This document shows, one piece after another, positions 25,817-33,726 of a stretch of DNA of 64,000 bases. The translations under genes were made by a program, and so were the position numbers. The notes beneath the pieces were generated by a model, which searched no databases, was not told where the DNA came from, and saw only the letters and a program-made list of their open reading frames with translations. This DNA comes from Streptomyces sp. TP-A0874 (GTDB taxonomy: Bacteria > Actinomycetota > Actinomycetes > Streptomycetales > Streptomycetaceae): positions 1 to 64,000 of the forward strand of contig NZ_BBZK01000012.1 of NCBI RefSeq assembly GCF_001748085.1, written 5' to 3'. Within the stretch, counting starts at the first letter, position 1. Every line of letters begins with the position of its first letter.

Positions 25817-26407
25817 TTAAGCGAACGATCGCAGAGGAAACATCACGCTCAGTCTCGGCAGTTTGCGTGCTGCCTCATGCTCGCGTCGCACGTCCCACCG
25901 CTGACCGAGCGGCCCCGAACTGCCCTCTCCATCCCCTTGTTCGGCCTCGACATCCTCATAAAACGCCTCGCTGCAGTCGTCGTCGACACCGGTCAGGCCC
26001 CGGCACGCCTCCATCGCGACATAGTCGAGAGACTCCCACTCGGGCCAGTCGTCGTTCCACATCTCCCGCGGGCGTCCCACCAAGCACTGGACCTCCGGAA
26101 CGTCGGCCAGAGAGTCCGGATCAGCCAGTGCCCTGGAGAAGGCATCACGGCCGAGCCCCACCATCCACAGGCCGAAGTAGCAGAATCCGTCATCCGAACA
26201 CCAGCCACCGAAGATCCGGTCCGCTGCTGCCCACAGATCCCACGTGAACGCCTCGTGCGTCACCTCGTCCAAGCGCACCTGGAACTGCGCGATCTCAACC
26301 AGCGACCTTCGCGACAATGCGCCACGCAGCCACGCGAGCCGCTCGTCCGGGCCCTGCGCCTGACGCCGGCACTCCTCGATGAGCTCCCAGAAGGAATCAA
26401 TGCCCAC
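25817..26407 (-). CDS. DUF4240 protein
   Basis: A 196-aa protein beginning VGIDSFWELIEECRRQAQGP, the hallmark start of DUF4240, with the family phrase WDLWAAADRIFGGWCSDDGFCYFGLWMV split over residues 60-90 and later LVGRPREMWNDDWPEWESLDYVA. DUF4240 proteins are common in actinobacterial accessory regions, often near toxin/immunity genes or WGR/SMI1 proteins; no function is established. The GTG at 26407 is chosen by homology, since no good ribosome site is visible. It is divergent from the next gene, with only 57 nt between them. Confidence 0.8.
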   Translation of the reverse strand: MGIDSFWELIEECRRQAQGPDERLAWLRGALSRRSLVEIAQFQVRLDEVTHEAFTWDLWAAADRIFGGWCSDDGFCYFGLWMVGLGRDAFSRALADPDSLADVPEVQCLVGRPREMWNDDWPEWESLDYVAMEACRGLTGVDDDCSEAFYEDVEAEQGDGEGSSGPLGQRWDVRREHEAARKLPRLSVMFPLRSFA

Positions 26408-26429
26408 AACGGCACTGTGCCAGGCACCT

Positions 26430-26464
26430 CTGACAGCGCAGGGTCGACGAACTATGTTCGAGGG
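26430..26464 (+). promoter_or_regulatory. Strong promoter for a leaderless gene
   Basis: CTGACA (26430-26435) and TATGTT (26453-26458) are separated by exactly 17 nt, and the GTG at 26465 begins 7 nt after the -10, at the expected transcription start. There is no spaced ribosome site. This supports leaderless translation of the next gene. Confidence 0.7.
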
Positions 26465-26734
26465 GTGGAGAATCCGGAGATCATCATCAAGCTCACCTCG
26501 GATGAGGCGCTGGTCCTGTCGGACTGGCTGGAGCAGGTTCAGATGACGGACCTCAGTCGTCTCGTAGGCGATGCAGCGGTCTGGGCGCCCCTTCACCGCA
26601 TTGCCGGAACGCTCGACAAGTCGCTACCGGAGATCTTTGCGGCGGACTACGTCGAACGTCTGGAGGCGGCCCGCAGCAGGCTTCGTCCAGACCTGGACGA
26701 CAGCGCCAGTGACGAGGAGGGTGCGGACGCATGA
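26465..26734 (+). CDS. Hypothetical island protein, 89 aa
   Basis: A small acidic protein (VENPEIIIKLTSDEALVLSD, then LEQVQMTDLSRLVGDAAVWAP and an Asp/Glu-rich end). The GTG start coincides with the predicted transcription start of a near-consensus promoter. The TGA overlaps the next ATG (ATGA), so the pair is coupled. I recall similar short proteins annotated as hypothetical in Streptomyces, always with the next gene. Function unknown. Confidence 0.75.
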   Translation: MENPEIIIKLTSDEALVLSDWLEQVQMTDLSRLVGDAAVWAPLHRIAGTLDKSLPEIFAADYVERLEAARSRLRPDLDDSASDEEGADA

Positions 26735-27099
26735 CGCCCCTCTCGGAGATGACTGAACGCGAGTACTTCGCCAGCATCGGCCAACGTCCCGGCGTGTTCG
26801 TCGGCAAGACCTCCTTCCACATGCTGACCGCGTTCCTGACCGGTTATGACCAGCATGCTCTCCGGCACGGTGGGCCCGGGCTCACCGGCTGGCACGACCG
26901 GCTCGTCGCCCGTCGCGGACGCGACTGCAACCACGCCTGGCCCGGCCAGGTCCTCCACATCGCCCTCCCGAACGGCTGGGACGACTTCCGGAACCTTCCG
27001 CTTGAGGACGAACAGCACGCGATCAAGGTCCTGTTCGAGCTCCTCGACGAGTTCGCTGCCGAGCGCGAGGCAGCGCAGGACTCACAGACCTCAGATTGA
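26731..27099 (+). CDS. Hypothetical island protein, 122 aa
   Basis: A 122-aa soluble protein starting MTPLSEMTEREYFASIGQRP, with aromatic and His-rich middle (HMLTAFLTGYDQHALRHGGP) and an acidic helical end. The ATG overlaps the previous TGA by the ATGA arrangement. A 13-bp hairpin begins at the stop codon and should end the two-gene operon. Family not recognised, though I believe the pair is widely spread in the genus. It could be the partner of the 89-aa protein. Confidence 0.75.
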   Translation: MTPLSEMTEREYFASIGQRPGVFVGKTSFHMLTAFLTGYDQHALRHGGPGLTGWHDRLVARRGRDCNHAWPGQVLHIALPNGWDDFRNLPLEDEQHAIKVLFELLDEFAAEREAAQDSQTSD

Positions 27100-27132
27100 G
27101 TGAGACGCCGCGCCGCACCGCGTCTCACTCAA
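27096..27132 (+). terminator. Perfect 13-bp hairpin after the two-gene operon
   Basis: TTGAGTGAGACGC and GCGTCTCACTCAA pair perfectly around 11 nt, starting within the stop codon of the 122-aa gene. It acts plausibly as a terminator. Its first 11 bases are also the TTGAGTGAGAC motif found at 24385, so it may derive from transposon end sequences. Confidence 0.65.
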
Positions 27133-27204
27133 GATGAACCACTGTCGGTCAACGCCTCGTCATGGTTCACCTCAACTGAGACGGGACAGATAGGTGTCGT
27201 ATTT

Positions 27205-27218
27205 GCAGGACAACTGTC
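27205..27218. repeat. GCAGGACAACTGTC (copy 2)
   Basis: The exact 14-mer also at 24402-24415, here embedded in TTGCA...TGCAA. In both places a TGAGAC lies 10-30 bases upstream. Confidence 0.5.
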
Positions 27219-27287
27219 GTGCAAGTGCGTCCCAGCCCAGAGGAACTCTGGTGACAACGGGTGTGGTGCTGGCCTAGCGTTCGGCTC

Positions 27288-27758
27288 ATGACCTCTCCAA
27301 ACGGTGGCAGCTCCACCGACGAGCAGCTGGGTGTGACCATCCGCTGCCAGGACAACCTGTCCGTCGGTGTGAAGTTCTGTGATCGGTTCAGCTTCGACGA
27401 GGACTCCGTGCACTACGCCGTCGAGGCATGGGCTCCAGGGCTGACCGCTCGCGTGAACGAGGTGGTGGCCTGGGTCTGGGATAGCGATCTCGCACCGTTC
27501 CTCGAGGAACTGGCCGCGGACTACCGAGGGTGGGACGGCGAACGGAGCTGGCAGACCAACGACCAGGACCTGGCCGTCTCGGCCGTGTTCCGGTCCGGCG
27601 GGCATGTCGGTCTGACCTGGACTCTGCGCCCGTGGCCGAAGGCCGCAGGCGGGTGGAGCGCCGCGGTAACCACGTGGCTGGAGGCCGGGGAACAGATTCG
27701 ACTTTCGCGGCTGACATCCGGCACTTCCTCGCGTTCTCGCAGGGGTGAGTGGCCGTGA
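27288..27758 (+). CDS. DUF6228 protein with a frameshifted C-terminus
   Basis: A 156-aa protein of the DUF6228 type (LGVTIRCQDNLSVGVKF, then YAVEAWAPGLTARV, WVWDSDLAPFLEELAADYRG), a family I know from actinobacterial clusters of small toxin-immunity-like proteins. Up to WLEAGEQIR the frame is good. Beyond about 27703 the other frame gives a normal family ending (FAADIRHFLAFSQG, stop at 27746), while this frame gives a basic Ser/Arg tail and overlaps the next gene. So one base has probably been lost. The ATG at 27288 is preceded by a TAGCGT/GTGACA promoter with no leader. Confidence 0.72.
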   Translation: MTSPNGGSSTDEQLGVTIRCQDNLSVGVKFCDRFSFDEDSVHYAVEAWAPGLTARVNEVVAWVWDSDLAPFLEELAADYRGWDGERSWQTNDQDLAVSAVFRSGGHVGLTWTLRPWPKAAGGWSAAVTTWLEAGEQIRLSRLTSGTSSRSRRGEWP

Positions 27759-28228
27759 CCGCTGACTTTCGGATCACCTGGACGCTGGCTGGACATGGCT
27801 GGGCCGACTGCGCGGTCGAAGCGAACGCAGCGAAAGCCGAGCTCACCGCCTCGTATATCACGAGCGCTGCCGAGGACCTGCTGACTGCTGTGGCCCGGCT
27901 CGTCGCCGGCGAGCCGGAGACGCGGGTGCAGTTCGAGGCGGAACCGACCGCCTTCCGCTGGATCTTCTATCGCGAAGAGGACGCCGTCTGGCTCCGCCTG
28001 CTGGAACTCCGGCATGGCGGTGAGCACGACAACGCCGGAACCGAGCTGTGGTCCGGAACGCTGAGCGTCGATGGTCTCGCCCGTGCGGTGGTTCGCTGCT
28101 TCGACGAGGTCGCGACGGTCTATGGCGAGAGCGGGTACCGAGGCAAGTGGGGTGAGCACTTCCCCCGGAGCGAGCTCGAAGCACTCAGGCGTATTTGGCA
28201 GGCTCACCGTTCCGCCGAAGATCCATAA
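27749..28228 (+). CDS. Hypothetical island protein, 159 aa (intact copy)
   Basis: A 159-aa soluble alpha/beta protein: FRITWTLAGHGWADCAVEAN at the start, RFWIF-type strands (FRWIFYREEDAVWLRLLEL) and a C-terminal helix after VYGESGYRGKWGEHFP. The GTG at 27749 or 27755 follows AGGGGTGAG, right after the normal stop of the upstream gene, so the two are probably coupled. The 3' end of a second copy survives at 24256-24333. The family is unknown to me; the pairing with a DUF6228 gene suggests a joint immunity-type function. Confidence 0.75.
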   Translation: MAVTADFRITWTLAGHGWADCAVEANAAKAELTASYITSAAEDLLTAVARLVAGEPETRVQFEAEPTAFRWIFYREEDAVWLRLLELRHGGEHDNAGTELWSGTLSVDGLARAVVRCFDEVATVYGESGYRGKWGEHFPRSELEALRRIWQAHRSAEDP

Positions 28229-28330
28229 TCCGACCGTGGACATCTCAGACGGTGGCCTGGAGCTGGCCCCCGAGTGGCGGGAGGCGACAACAACCTGTGT
28301 GGTGTTCTGAAGGGACGGAGCACTTCGGCT

Positions 28331-28576
28331 GTGGCCGCGTACTTCGTCGGGGCCGGCTGGAAATCCCGGTCATCGTCCTGGGACGCGTACGAAGTCGAGA
28401 CGAACTGGTGCCGGGTCGAGCTTGATCCGGTCGACGGATCGGACACCTTGCTGAACGGTGTCATCGACCCTGGCAAGCTCGACGGCCTCGCGATGCTGCT
28501 CTCGCAGTTCCGGCTGAGCTTCGGTCTAGAGCTGTATGACGAAAAAGGCGGCCTGCGCCGCGAAATCCACGGGTGA
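28331..28576 (+). CDS. Hypothetical island protein, 81 aa
   Basis: An 81-aa protein beginning VAAYFVGAGWKSRSSSWDAY, with ETNWCRVELDPVDGSDTLLN and an amphipathic end. The GTG at 28331 has GGAGC/GGACGG upstream at about 10 nt; a GTG at 28274 is less likely. A short ORF (28236-28310) in another frame just before it has a CATAAT -10 element at 28224-28229 exactly positioned for a leaderless start, so the intended 5' end may be damaged. Function unknown; it fits the immunity-like set. Confidence 0.65.
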   Translation: MAAYFVGAGWKSRSSSWDAYEVETNWCRVELDPVDGSDTLLNGVIDPGKLDGLAMLLSQFRLSFGLELYDEKGGLRREIHG

Positions 28577-28580
28577 GCGA

Positions 28581-29771
28581 TCATGCTGTAGCCCTTCTGC
28601 CCGTCGGAAGATCCATGACCGCTTGCCTCAGCGAGACCGAGATCCAAGACGGGCGGCGAAGCCAGGTGCTCAGTGCGAGGTCGGCCTCCCTCAGCCGTTG
28701 AACGAGCGGCACCAACCGACGCCGGGCGTCTCCCGGATCGTGTGTGTCGAGCAGGTTCGCCGCGACGTCGAGTGCCGCGCCGGTGGCGAGACACTCCGTG
28801 GGCGGCGCGGTGTAGGGCTTGGAGGTCTTCTTCTTGCCCGGGGTGTTGAGCAGAGGCTTGGCCTGCGCGACGCGGGAGGCGTACTCCGCATCGAGGGCGG
28901 CGGCCAGGCGGGGTGTGCCGGCGTACTCGCGGGCGACGGGCCAGGACCGGAAGACCATGGCGACCGTGGCTCGCAGGTCGGCGAAGTAATGGGCGACAGG
29001 GACCGGTGCGCCGGCGCTCATCGCGGTCTCGGGGCCGCTCGCGGCGAGCAGGTCCATGAGTTGTCGCTGGACTTGTAAGAGCACGGCCATGGTGGCCGTG
29101 TCAGGTTCCTCGGGAGGCGGATCAAGCCGGGTCAGGTCTGCTGCGCAGGCTGTTTCGGGCTGCTGCAGTGGTACCGGTCGCGCAGTGAAGCGGCACTGCG
29201 ATGGGTGGAGTGTGTCGTCGGTCAGGCGCGCGATGGCGTTTGCCGTTCGGACGAACTGGGCGGGGGTTCTGCATCCGGGGCATTCGTGCTGAAGGAGGCG
29301 TCGATGCTGCAGGCAGAGGAAGACCACGGGGAGGCGCCAGATTCGCTTCCAGGCACCGCCGTGGAGTTCCTGAATGGCGTCGCCGTCGCCGACGAGGCAG
29401 AACGGGCAGTAGCGAGTGGAGCGGGTCAGGATCCATGCGTTGTCGTAGATCATCCGCGCTGGTGTTCTGCGTGGAGTGAGCGCGGGGTTCAGCGGTCCGT
29501 ATCGCTTCCCGAGCGGGGCGAGGAGCAGTCCTTCCACCTCGCCGGGAGTCAGGTGGGTCGCGTGGGCGAAGTCTGCGAGGTGTCCGCCGTTGAGGTGATG
29601 CAGGAAGCCGAGGGGCAGACGAGTGGGCAGTCCCGGGCGGCCTTGAGGAGCCAGGCCGGTGCGGACGGCGATCTCGCCAGGTGTCGTGCCCAGTCGGTGG
29701 GCGAGTCGCAGGACGAATCCGGTGAGGGTCTCGTCGGGCAGGGGATCAAGGCTGCGGGGCAGCGGCCGCAT
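28581..29771 (-). CDS. tniQ: TniQ-family transposition protein
   Basis: A 396-aa TniQ protein. The N-terminal motif LPRSLDPLPDETLTGFVLRLA and the zinc-ribbon Cys/His set (RYCPFCLVGDG ... FLCLQHRRLLQHECPGC, residues about 125-165) are diagnostic. TniQ directs target choice in Tn7/Tn5053-like elements, with TnsC/TniB. It is inverted with respect to the tnsA-tnsB remnant 4.3 kb to the left, and no TnsC lies between. The ATG at 29771 has no ribosome site, and the divergent SUKH gene begins 4 nt away without a start codon, so the junction was probably made by rearrangement. Confidence 0.88.
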   Translation of the reverse strand: MRPLPRSLDPLPDETLTGFVLRLAHRLGTTPGEIAVRTGLAPQGRPGLPTRLPLGFLHHLNGGHLADFAHATHLTPGEVEGLLLAPLGKRYGPLNPALTPRRTPARMIYDNAWILTRSTRYCPFCLVGDGDAIQELHGGAWKRIWRLPVVFLCLQHRRLLQHECPGCRTPAQFVRTANAIARLTDDTLHPSQCRFTARPVPLQQPETACAADLTRLDPPPEEPDTATMAVLLQVQRQLMDLLAASGPETAMSAGAPVPVAHYFADLRATVAMVFRSWPVAREYAGTPRLAAALDAEYASRVAQAKPLLNTPGKKKTSKPYTAPPTECLATGAALDVAANLLDTHDPGDARRRLVPLVQRLREADLALSTWLRRPSWISVSLRQAVMDLPTGRRATA

Positions 29772-29774
29772 GCG

Positions 29775-30491
29775 GTTCACAGGGCGCGAGCCTGGGCCTT
29801 CGTTCGGGACTTCGCCGCAGCGTGGGCAGAGCCGCTCGTCAGCGACGCGGGGACGCGAGCACAGGAACTGGAGCGAGCCGAGGAGACGCTGGGGCTCACA
29901 CTGCCGACCGCGTTGCGCGAGGCGTACTCGCTTCTCGGTACGCGTCACGACCTCACCGGCAACCAGGACCCACTGCTACAGCCTTCCGAATTGTTCGTGC
30001 ACGACGAGTTCGACGGAGTGCTCGTCTTCCGCAGTGAGAACCAGGGGTGCGCCTTCTGGGGAGTGCGGCTGCGGGATCTCGACCAAGACGATCCGCCGGT
30101 GTTCGTCCAGTCGCGGGATGGCTGGGTTCCCTTCCTGGAGCGGGTCTCCCTGGCCTGCGTCGAGCTCGTCCTCAGCGAGACGCTGCTCGGCGGCGAAGGA
30201 CGGCTTTACAACGCGTGCGAGCTTCCCGCCGACCTGATTCGGGAGCTGCCGATTCGGTTCGCGCGGGTGGAGTTGCAAAAGTATCCGATGTGGACGGGAA
30301 AGGAGGAGTCACCCGTGTGCTGGTTTTCCGCACCGGGGAAGCTCTTGCGGCTCGACGGAATGAGTGACCACAGCTGGCTACACGTCCGGGGAAGGACACC
30401 GGCCGACCTGGAGTCACTCTGCGCCACTGTCAACGGCCACTGGGTACATGGATACTCAGACCCGCTGGAAGCAGGCGACCTGCCCTTCTAG
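29775..30491 (+). pseudogene. SMI1/KNR4 (SUKH) immunity-like protein lacking a start
   Basis: From ARAWAFVRDFAAAWAEPLV onward the frame encodes a SUKH-superfamily protein of 235 residues: the LERAEETLGLTLPTALREAY helix-loop, LLGTRHDLTGNQDPLL, FRSENQGCAFWGVRLRDLD and the later half typical of SMI1/KNR4. SUKH proteins are the most common immunity proteins of bacterial polymorphic toxins. No ATG, GTG or TTG lies in frame near the point where homology begins; upstream the frame runs antisense to tniQ. So it has lost its first codons or uses a non-standard start. No toxin gene is near. Confidence 0.72.
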
Positions 30492-30740
30492 GCACTCGAT
30501 GATCTGCTTGGATGACTGGGAAGAGCTGTGATCCGAGCCGATACGGGGGCGTGAGAATGGCTGATCCGTACGTCATTCTCAACTCCTTCTCGCCGGAGGC
30601 AGAGCTCCACCTCTGACGCAAGCCCCCTCTGCCTGAGGAGGACGGCTCGCCCGGGGCCTGGGTGAGACGGCCCCGCGGGGTCCGTTCCCCGTCGCAGCGG
30701 GCTGCTGTCGGCTGGGGGGCCGACTGGCGGACGCGGATCG

Positions 30741-31190
30741 TCAGTCGATCAGGCCCCGCCGGCGGAGCAGTGGCAGAAGCTGATCCCGCAGCGCCGGGGA
30801 CAACCGCACGTCCGGTTCGCCACCGGAGATCCACCGCAGCTCCGCCAGCTCCGCCGCCGGGCGAGGGGGCCGGCTGAGAGCCGCCTCGAAGACCGTCAAC
30901 TTCATGGGCACGCTCTCAAGCGCCGCCAACGCTTCGATCTCGACCAGGAACCGCGCCTCCAGCGGACGGGCTCCCAGTTCCTCGTCCAGCTCCCGGGCCA
31001 GGGTGTCCAACGGCTCCTCGCCGGGCTCGGGCTTCCCACCGGGCAGGTAGAAAACCTCGGGAGCCGCCTTCTTGCTCACCACGAGGAGACGCCCCTCCTG
31101 GACGACCACGGCGGCCACGACCACCAGGGGGGCTGCCCGCTCACGGGCTTCGGGAACGACCACGCTGCCGTCTTGTGTCATGCGCACCAT
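30741..31190 (-). CDS. NUDIX hydrolase
   Basis: A 149-aa NUDIX enzyme. The box GX5EX7REUXEEXGU is complete: GGKPEPGEEPLDTLARELDE then ELGA (about residues 51-75). It hydrolyses a nucleoside diphosphate linked to another group; 8-oxo-dGTP and similar substrates are possible, but the exact one is not predictable. In-frame ATGs lie at 31190 and 31181. It stands alone beyond the right end of the island. Confidence 0.9.
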   Translation of the reverse strand: MVRMTQDGSVVVPEARERAAPLVVVAAVVVQEGRLLVVSKKAAPEVFYLPGGKPEPGEEPLDTLARELDEELGARPLEARFLVEIEALAALESVPMKLTVFEAALSRPPRPAAELAELRWISGGEPDVRLSPALRDQLLPLLRRRGLID

Positions 31191-31376
31191 TTTCCCGGGT
31201 GCGGCCCCGGCGACCCGGCCGCATCCCGGCGACAGGGGGCCGGCTTGAGCCGCAGGGGCCTTGAGTGGAGCCGGATCGTACGGGAAACCAGAGGCGCCGC
31301 CCCCCAGCCCGGGTGGTGAACGGAGTAGCCCTCAGGGCACCGGTACGCGTCGACTGCCGCCGCGAGTTCCGGTTTC

Positions 31377-32874
31377 TCAGGGCGCCTTGGAGAGGTTGCC
31401 GGTGATGGCGGCGAGCAGGGTGTCACCGGTGGTGGCCGGGTTCTCCGTAGCCCAGCAGATGTAGCCGTCGGGGCGGATGAGCAGGGCGGTGGCCTCCGGT
31501 GCCTCGCCGCTGGTGGCGCGGACGAGGTCGACATGAGAGGGGGGGCCGGAAGTCGCCCGGGACCGCCCCGGCCAGGTCGAGCAGCACGGAGTGCCCGGCC
31601 TGGAACAGCGTCGCGGACCGGGTGGGCCCGTCCTCGGTGACCAGCTCGGTGTCGGGCATCCGCCGGCCGGTGAGCGGATGGTCCCCGGGCAGCGGGTAGC
31701 GCAGCGAGAGGCCGGATATCAGACCCGCGATGTGGCGGTTGGCGTCAGGCAGCCGCAGCAGGTCGACGACGATGTCGCGCAGCGCGGACACGTCCTCGCC
31801 GGGGTCCGGGTCCGCCAGGACGCGCTGCGCCGACGTGTGGTGCAGGACCTGGGCCGCCACCGGGTGCCGTTCGGCGTGGTAGCTGTCCAGCAGGCCGCTC
31901 GGAGCCCGGTCCCGGACGGTCGCGGCGAGTTTCCAGCCGAGGTTGAACGCGTCCTGGACGCCGAGGTTCAGCCCCTGGCCGCCCAGTGGTGGGTGGATGT
32001 GGGCGGCGTCGCCCGCGAACAGGACGCGGCCCGCGCGGTACTGCTCCAGTTGGCGGGTGGCGTCGCCGAAACGCGAGGAGTTGTCCACGGAGCGGAGGAT
32101 GGTCTCGGCTCCGTAGACGCTCTGGAGCGCGGCGGCGATCTCCTCGCGGGTGACCGGGGTGTGGCGGTCCGCCCCTGCCCGGGCCGCCTGGTCCGTGCGC
32201 CCGAAGGTCAACCGGTACCGGTCGCCGCCGAGGGGGACCAGCATGGTCCAGTAGTCGTCCGTCGTCCGGGTCAGTGTGCTCATGTGCCCGAGCCGCCGCG
32301 GTACCAGTGGCGATGTCGCGGACAGGCGGATGTCGGTCAGCACCGCCTGGTACGTGGCGGGTCTGCCGGGGAAGGGCAGTCCGAGCCGTTTCCGCACCGT
32401 GCTCCTGGCGCCGTCGCAGGCCACGAGGTAGCCGGCCCGTACCCGCGGACCGTCCGTGGTCACGACCACGCCGTCGCCGTCCGGCTCGACTCCGGAGACG
32501 GCGGTGCCGCGCAGGACCCGGGCGCCGGCCGCGATCGCCCGCTCCTCGAGCACCTCCTCGATCTCCCACTGCGGGATCGAGATCGGGAAGGGGTGCCCGG
32601 TCTGCCAGGGCGTGCAGTCCAGGGGCACGGGCAGAGCGGCGAAGTGCCCGCCGACCCGCTCCCGCGGCGTGGCGCGCGGCAGCAATGGTTCCAGTAGTCC
32701 GCGCGACTCCAGCAGTTCGGCGGTGCGGGGCTGGATCCCGCCGCCCTTGACCTGTTCGATCCGGCGGGACAACTGCTCCAGGACCAGGGTCTCGACCCCG
32801 CCCAACGCCAGTTCGTACGCCAGCATGAGCCCGGTCGGCCCGGCACCCACGATGGCGACCTCGGTCTCGGCCAC
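31377..32874 (-). pseudogene. FAD-dependent aromatic hydroxylase, frameshifted near the C-terminus
   Basis: A class A flavin monooxygenase like those of aromatic polyketide hydroxylation or resistance. FAD motifs are VAIVGAGPTGLMLAYELAL (GxGxxG), LVACDGARSTVR (DG) and RVLFAGDAAHIHPPLGGQGL (GD). Homology runs to VPGDFRPP; the ATG-headed frame then goes off into an Arg/His/Pro tail ending at 31423. The correct ending is in the other minus frame (HVDLVRATSGEAPEATALLI ... LLAAITGNLSKAP, stop 31377). The shift is at a run of seven G (31539-31545). Replication slippage, phase variation or sequencing error are all possible. It is divergent from a TetR gene. Confidence 0.82.
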
Positions 32875-32919
32875 TGCATCACTCCCCGTCTGCCTGTCAT
32901 TCTCGCCTCGGAGGAAATG

Positions 32920-32932
32920 TATACCAGGTGTA
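32920..32932. promoter_or_regulatory. Candidate TetR operator
   Basis: TATACC-A-GGTGTA is a 13-bp dyad with one mismatch, in the middle of the 98-nt gap between the divergent hydroxylase and TetR genes. It would let the TetR protein control both. Confidence 0.5.
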
Positions 32933-32972
32933 GAAATGCACTTGGGGGAGGTGAGGCTGCTACGGTGCCGGC

Positions 32973-33614
32973 GTGGACGACAAGCCAGGGCTGCGGGAGC
33001 GGAAGAAGCAGCGGACCCGCGCCGCGATCTCCGACGCGGCGATCGGCCTGTTCCTCGAACACGGCTTCAACCAGGTCTCGGTGGCCCAGGTGGCCGACGC
33101 GGCGGAGGTGTCCAAGCGCACGCTCTTCGCCTACTTCCCCAGCAAGGAAGACCTTGTGGTGCACCGCCTCGCCGACCACGAGACCGAAGCCGCCCGGGTC
33201 GTGCGGGACCGCCGGCCCGGCACCGCCCCGCTGACCGCCCTGCGCGAGCACCTCCTCGAGGGGCTGCGCGAGCGCGACCCGATCACCGGGCTCAACGACC
33301 ATCCACAGGTGCTGAGACTGACCCGGATGATCCTGGACGCGCCCTCGCTGGTGGCCCGGATGGAACGGTTCAAGAACGGCGCCGAACAAGCCCTCGCCCG
33401 GGCCCTGCGGGAGACGGCGGAGACTCCGGAACTCACGGCGCGGCTGGCGGCCGTCCAGATCGTCGCGGTCCAGTGGACCCTGGCGCTGGACAACACCCGG
33501 CGCCTGGCCGACGGGGAACCGGCCGATGTGCGGTACGCCGGTGCGGTGGCCGACGCCGAGCACGCGTTCGCGCTGCTGGAGGACGGGTTGCGCGGACTGG
33601 CCCCGCGGCGGTGA
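32973..33614 (+). CDS. TetR-family regulator
   Basis: A 213-aa TetR repressor with the N-terminal HTH (about residues 9-55: RTRAAISDAAIGLFLEHGFN, VAQVADAAEVSKRTLFAYFP). The C-terminal ligand domain is of the MftR/AcrR-like kind. The start is GTG. It is divergent from the flavin hydroxylase, so the hydroxylase (or its substrate) is the likely regulated target and inducer. Confidence 0.92.
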   Translation: MDDKPGLRERKKQRTRAAISDAAIGLFLEHGFNQVSVAQVADAAEVSKRTLFAYFPSKEDLVVHRLADHETEAARVVRDRRPGTAPLTALREHLLEGLRERDPITGLNDHPQVLRLTRMILDAPSLVARMERFKNGAEQALARALRETAETPELTARLAAVQIVAVQWTLALDNTRRLADGEPADVRYAGAVADAEHAFALLEDGLRGLAPRR

Positions 33615-33726
33615 ACCCGGCCTCCGGCCGGTGCGCCGAGCCGAGCGCCGGCGCGGGCTGAGCGGGGTAACCCGTGCCACACCGCTGCGGCCCCGCACCG
33701 TCACACGGCCGTGCCATGCTGGTCGG

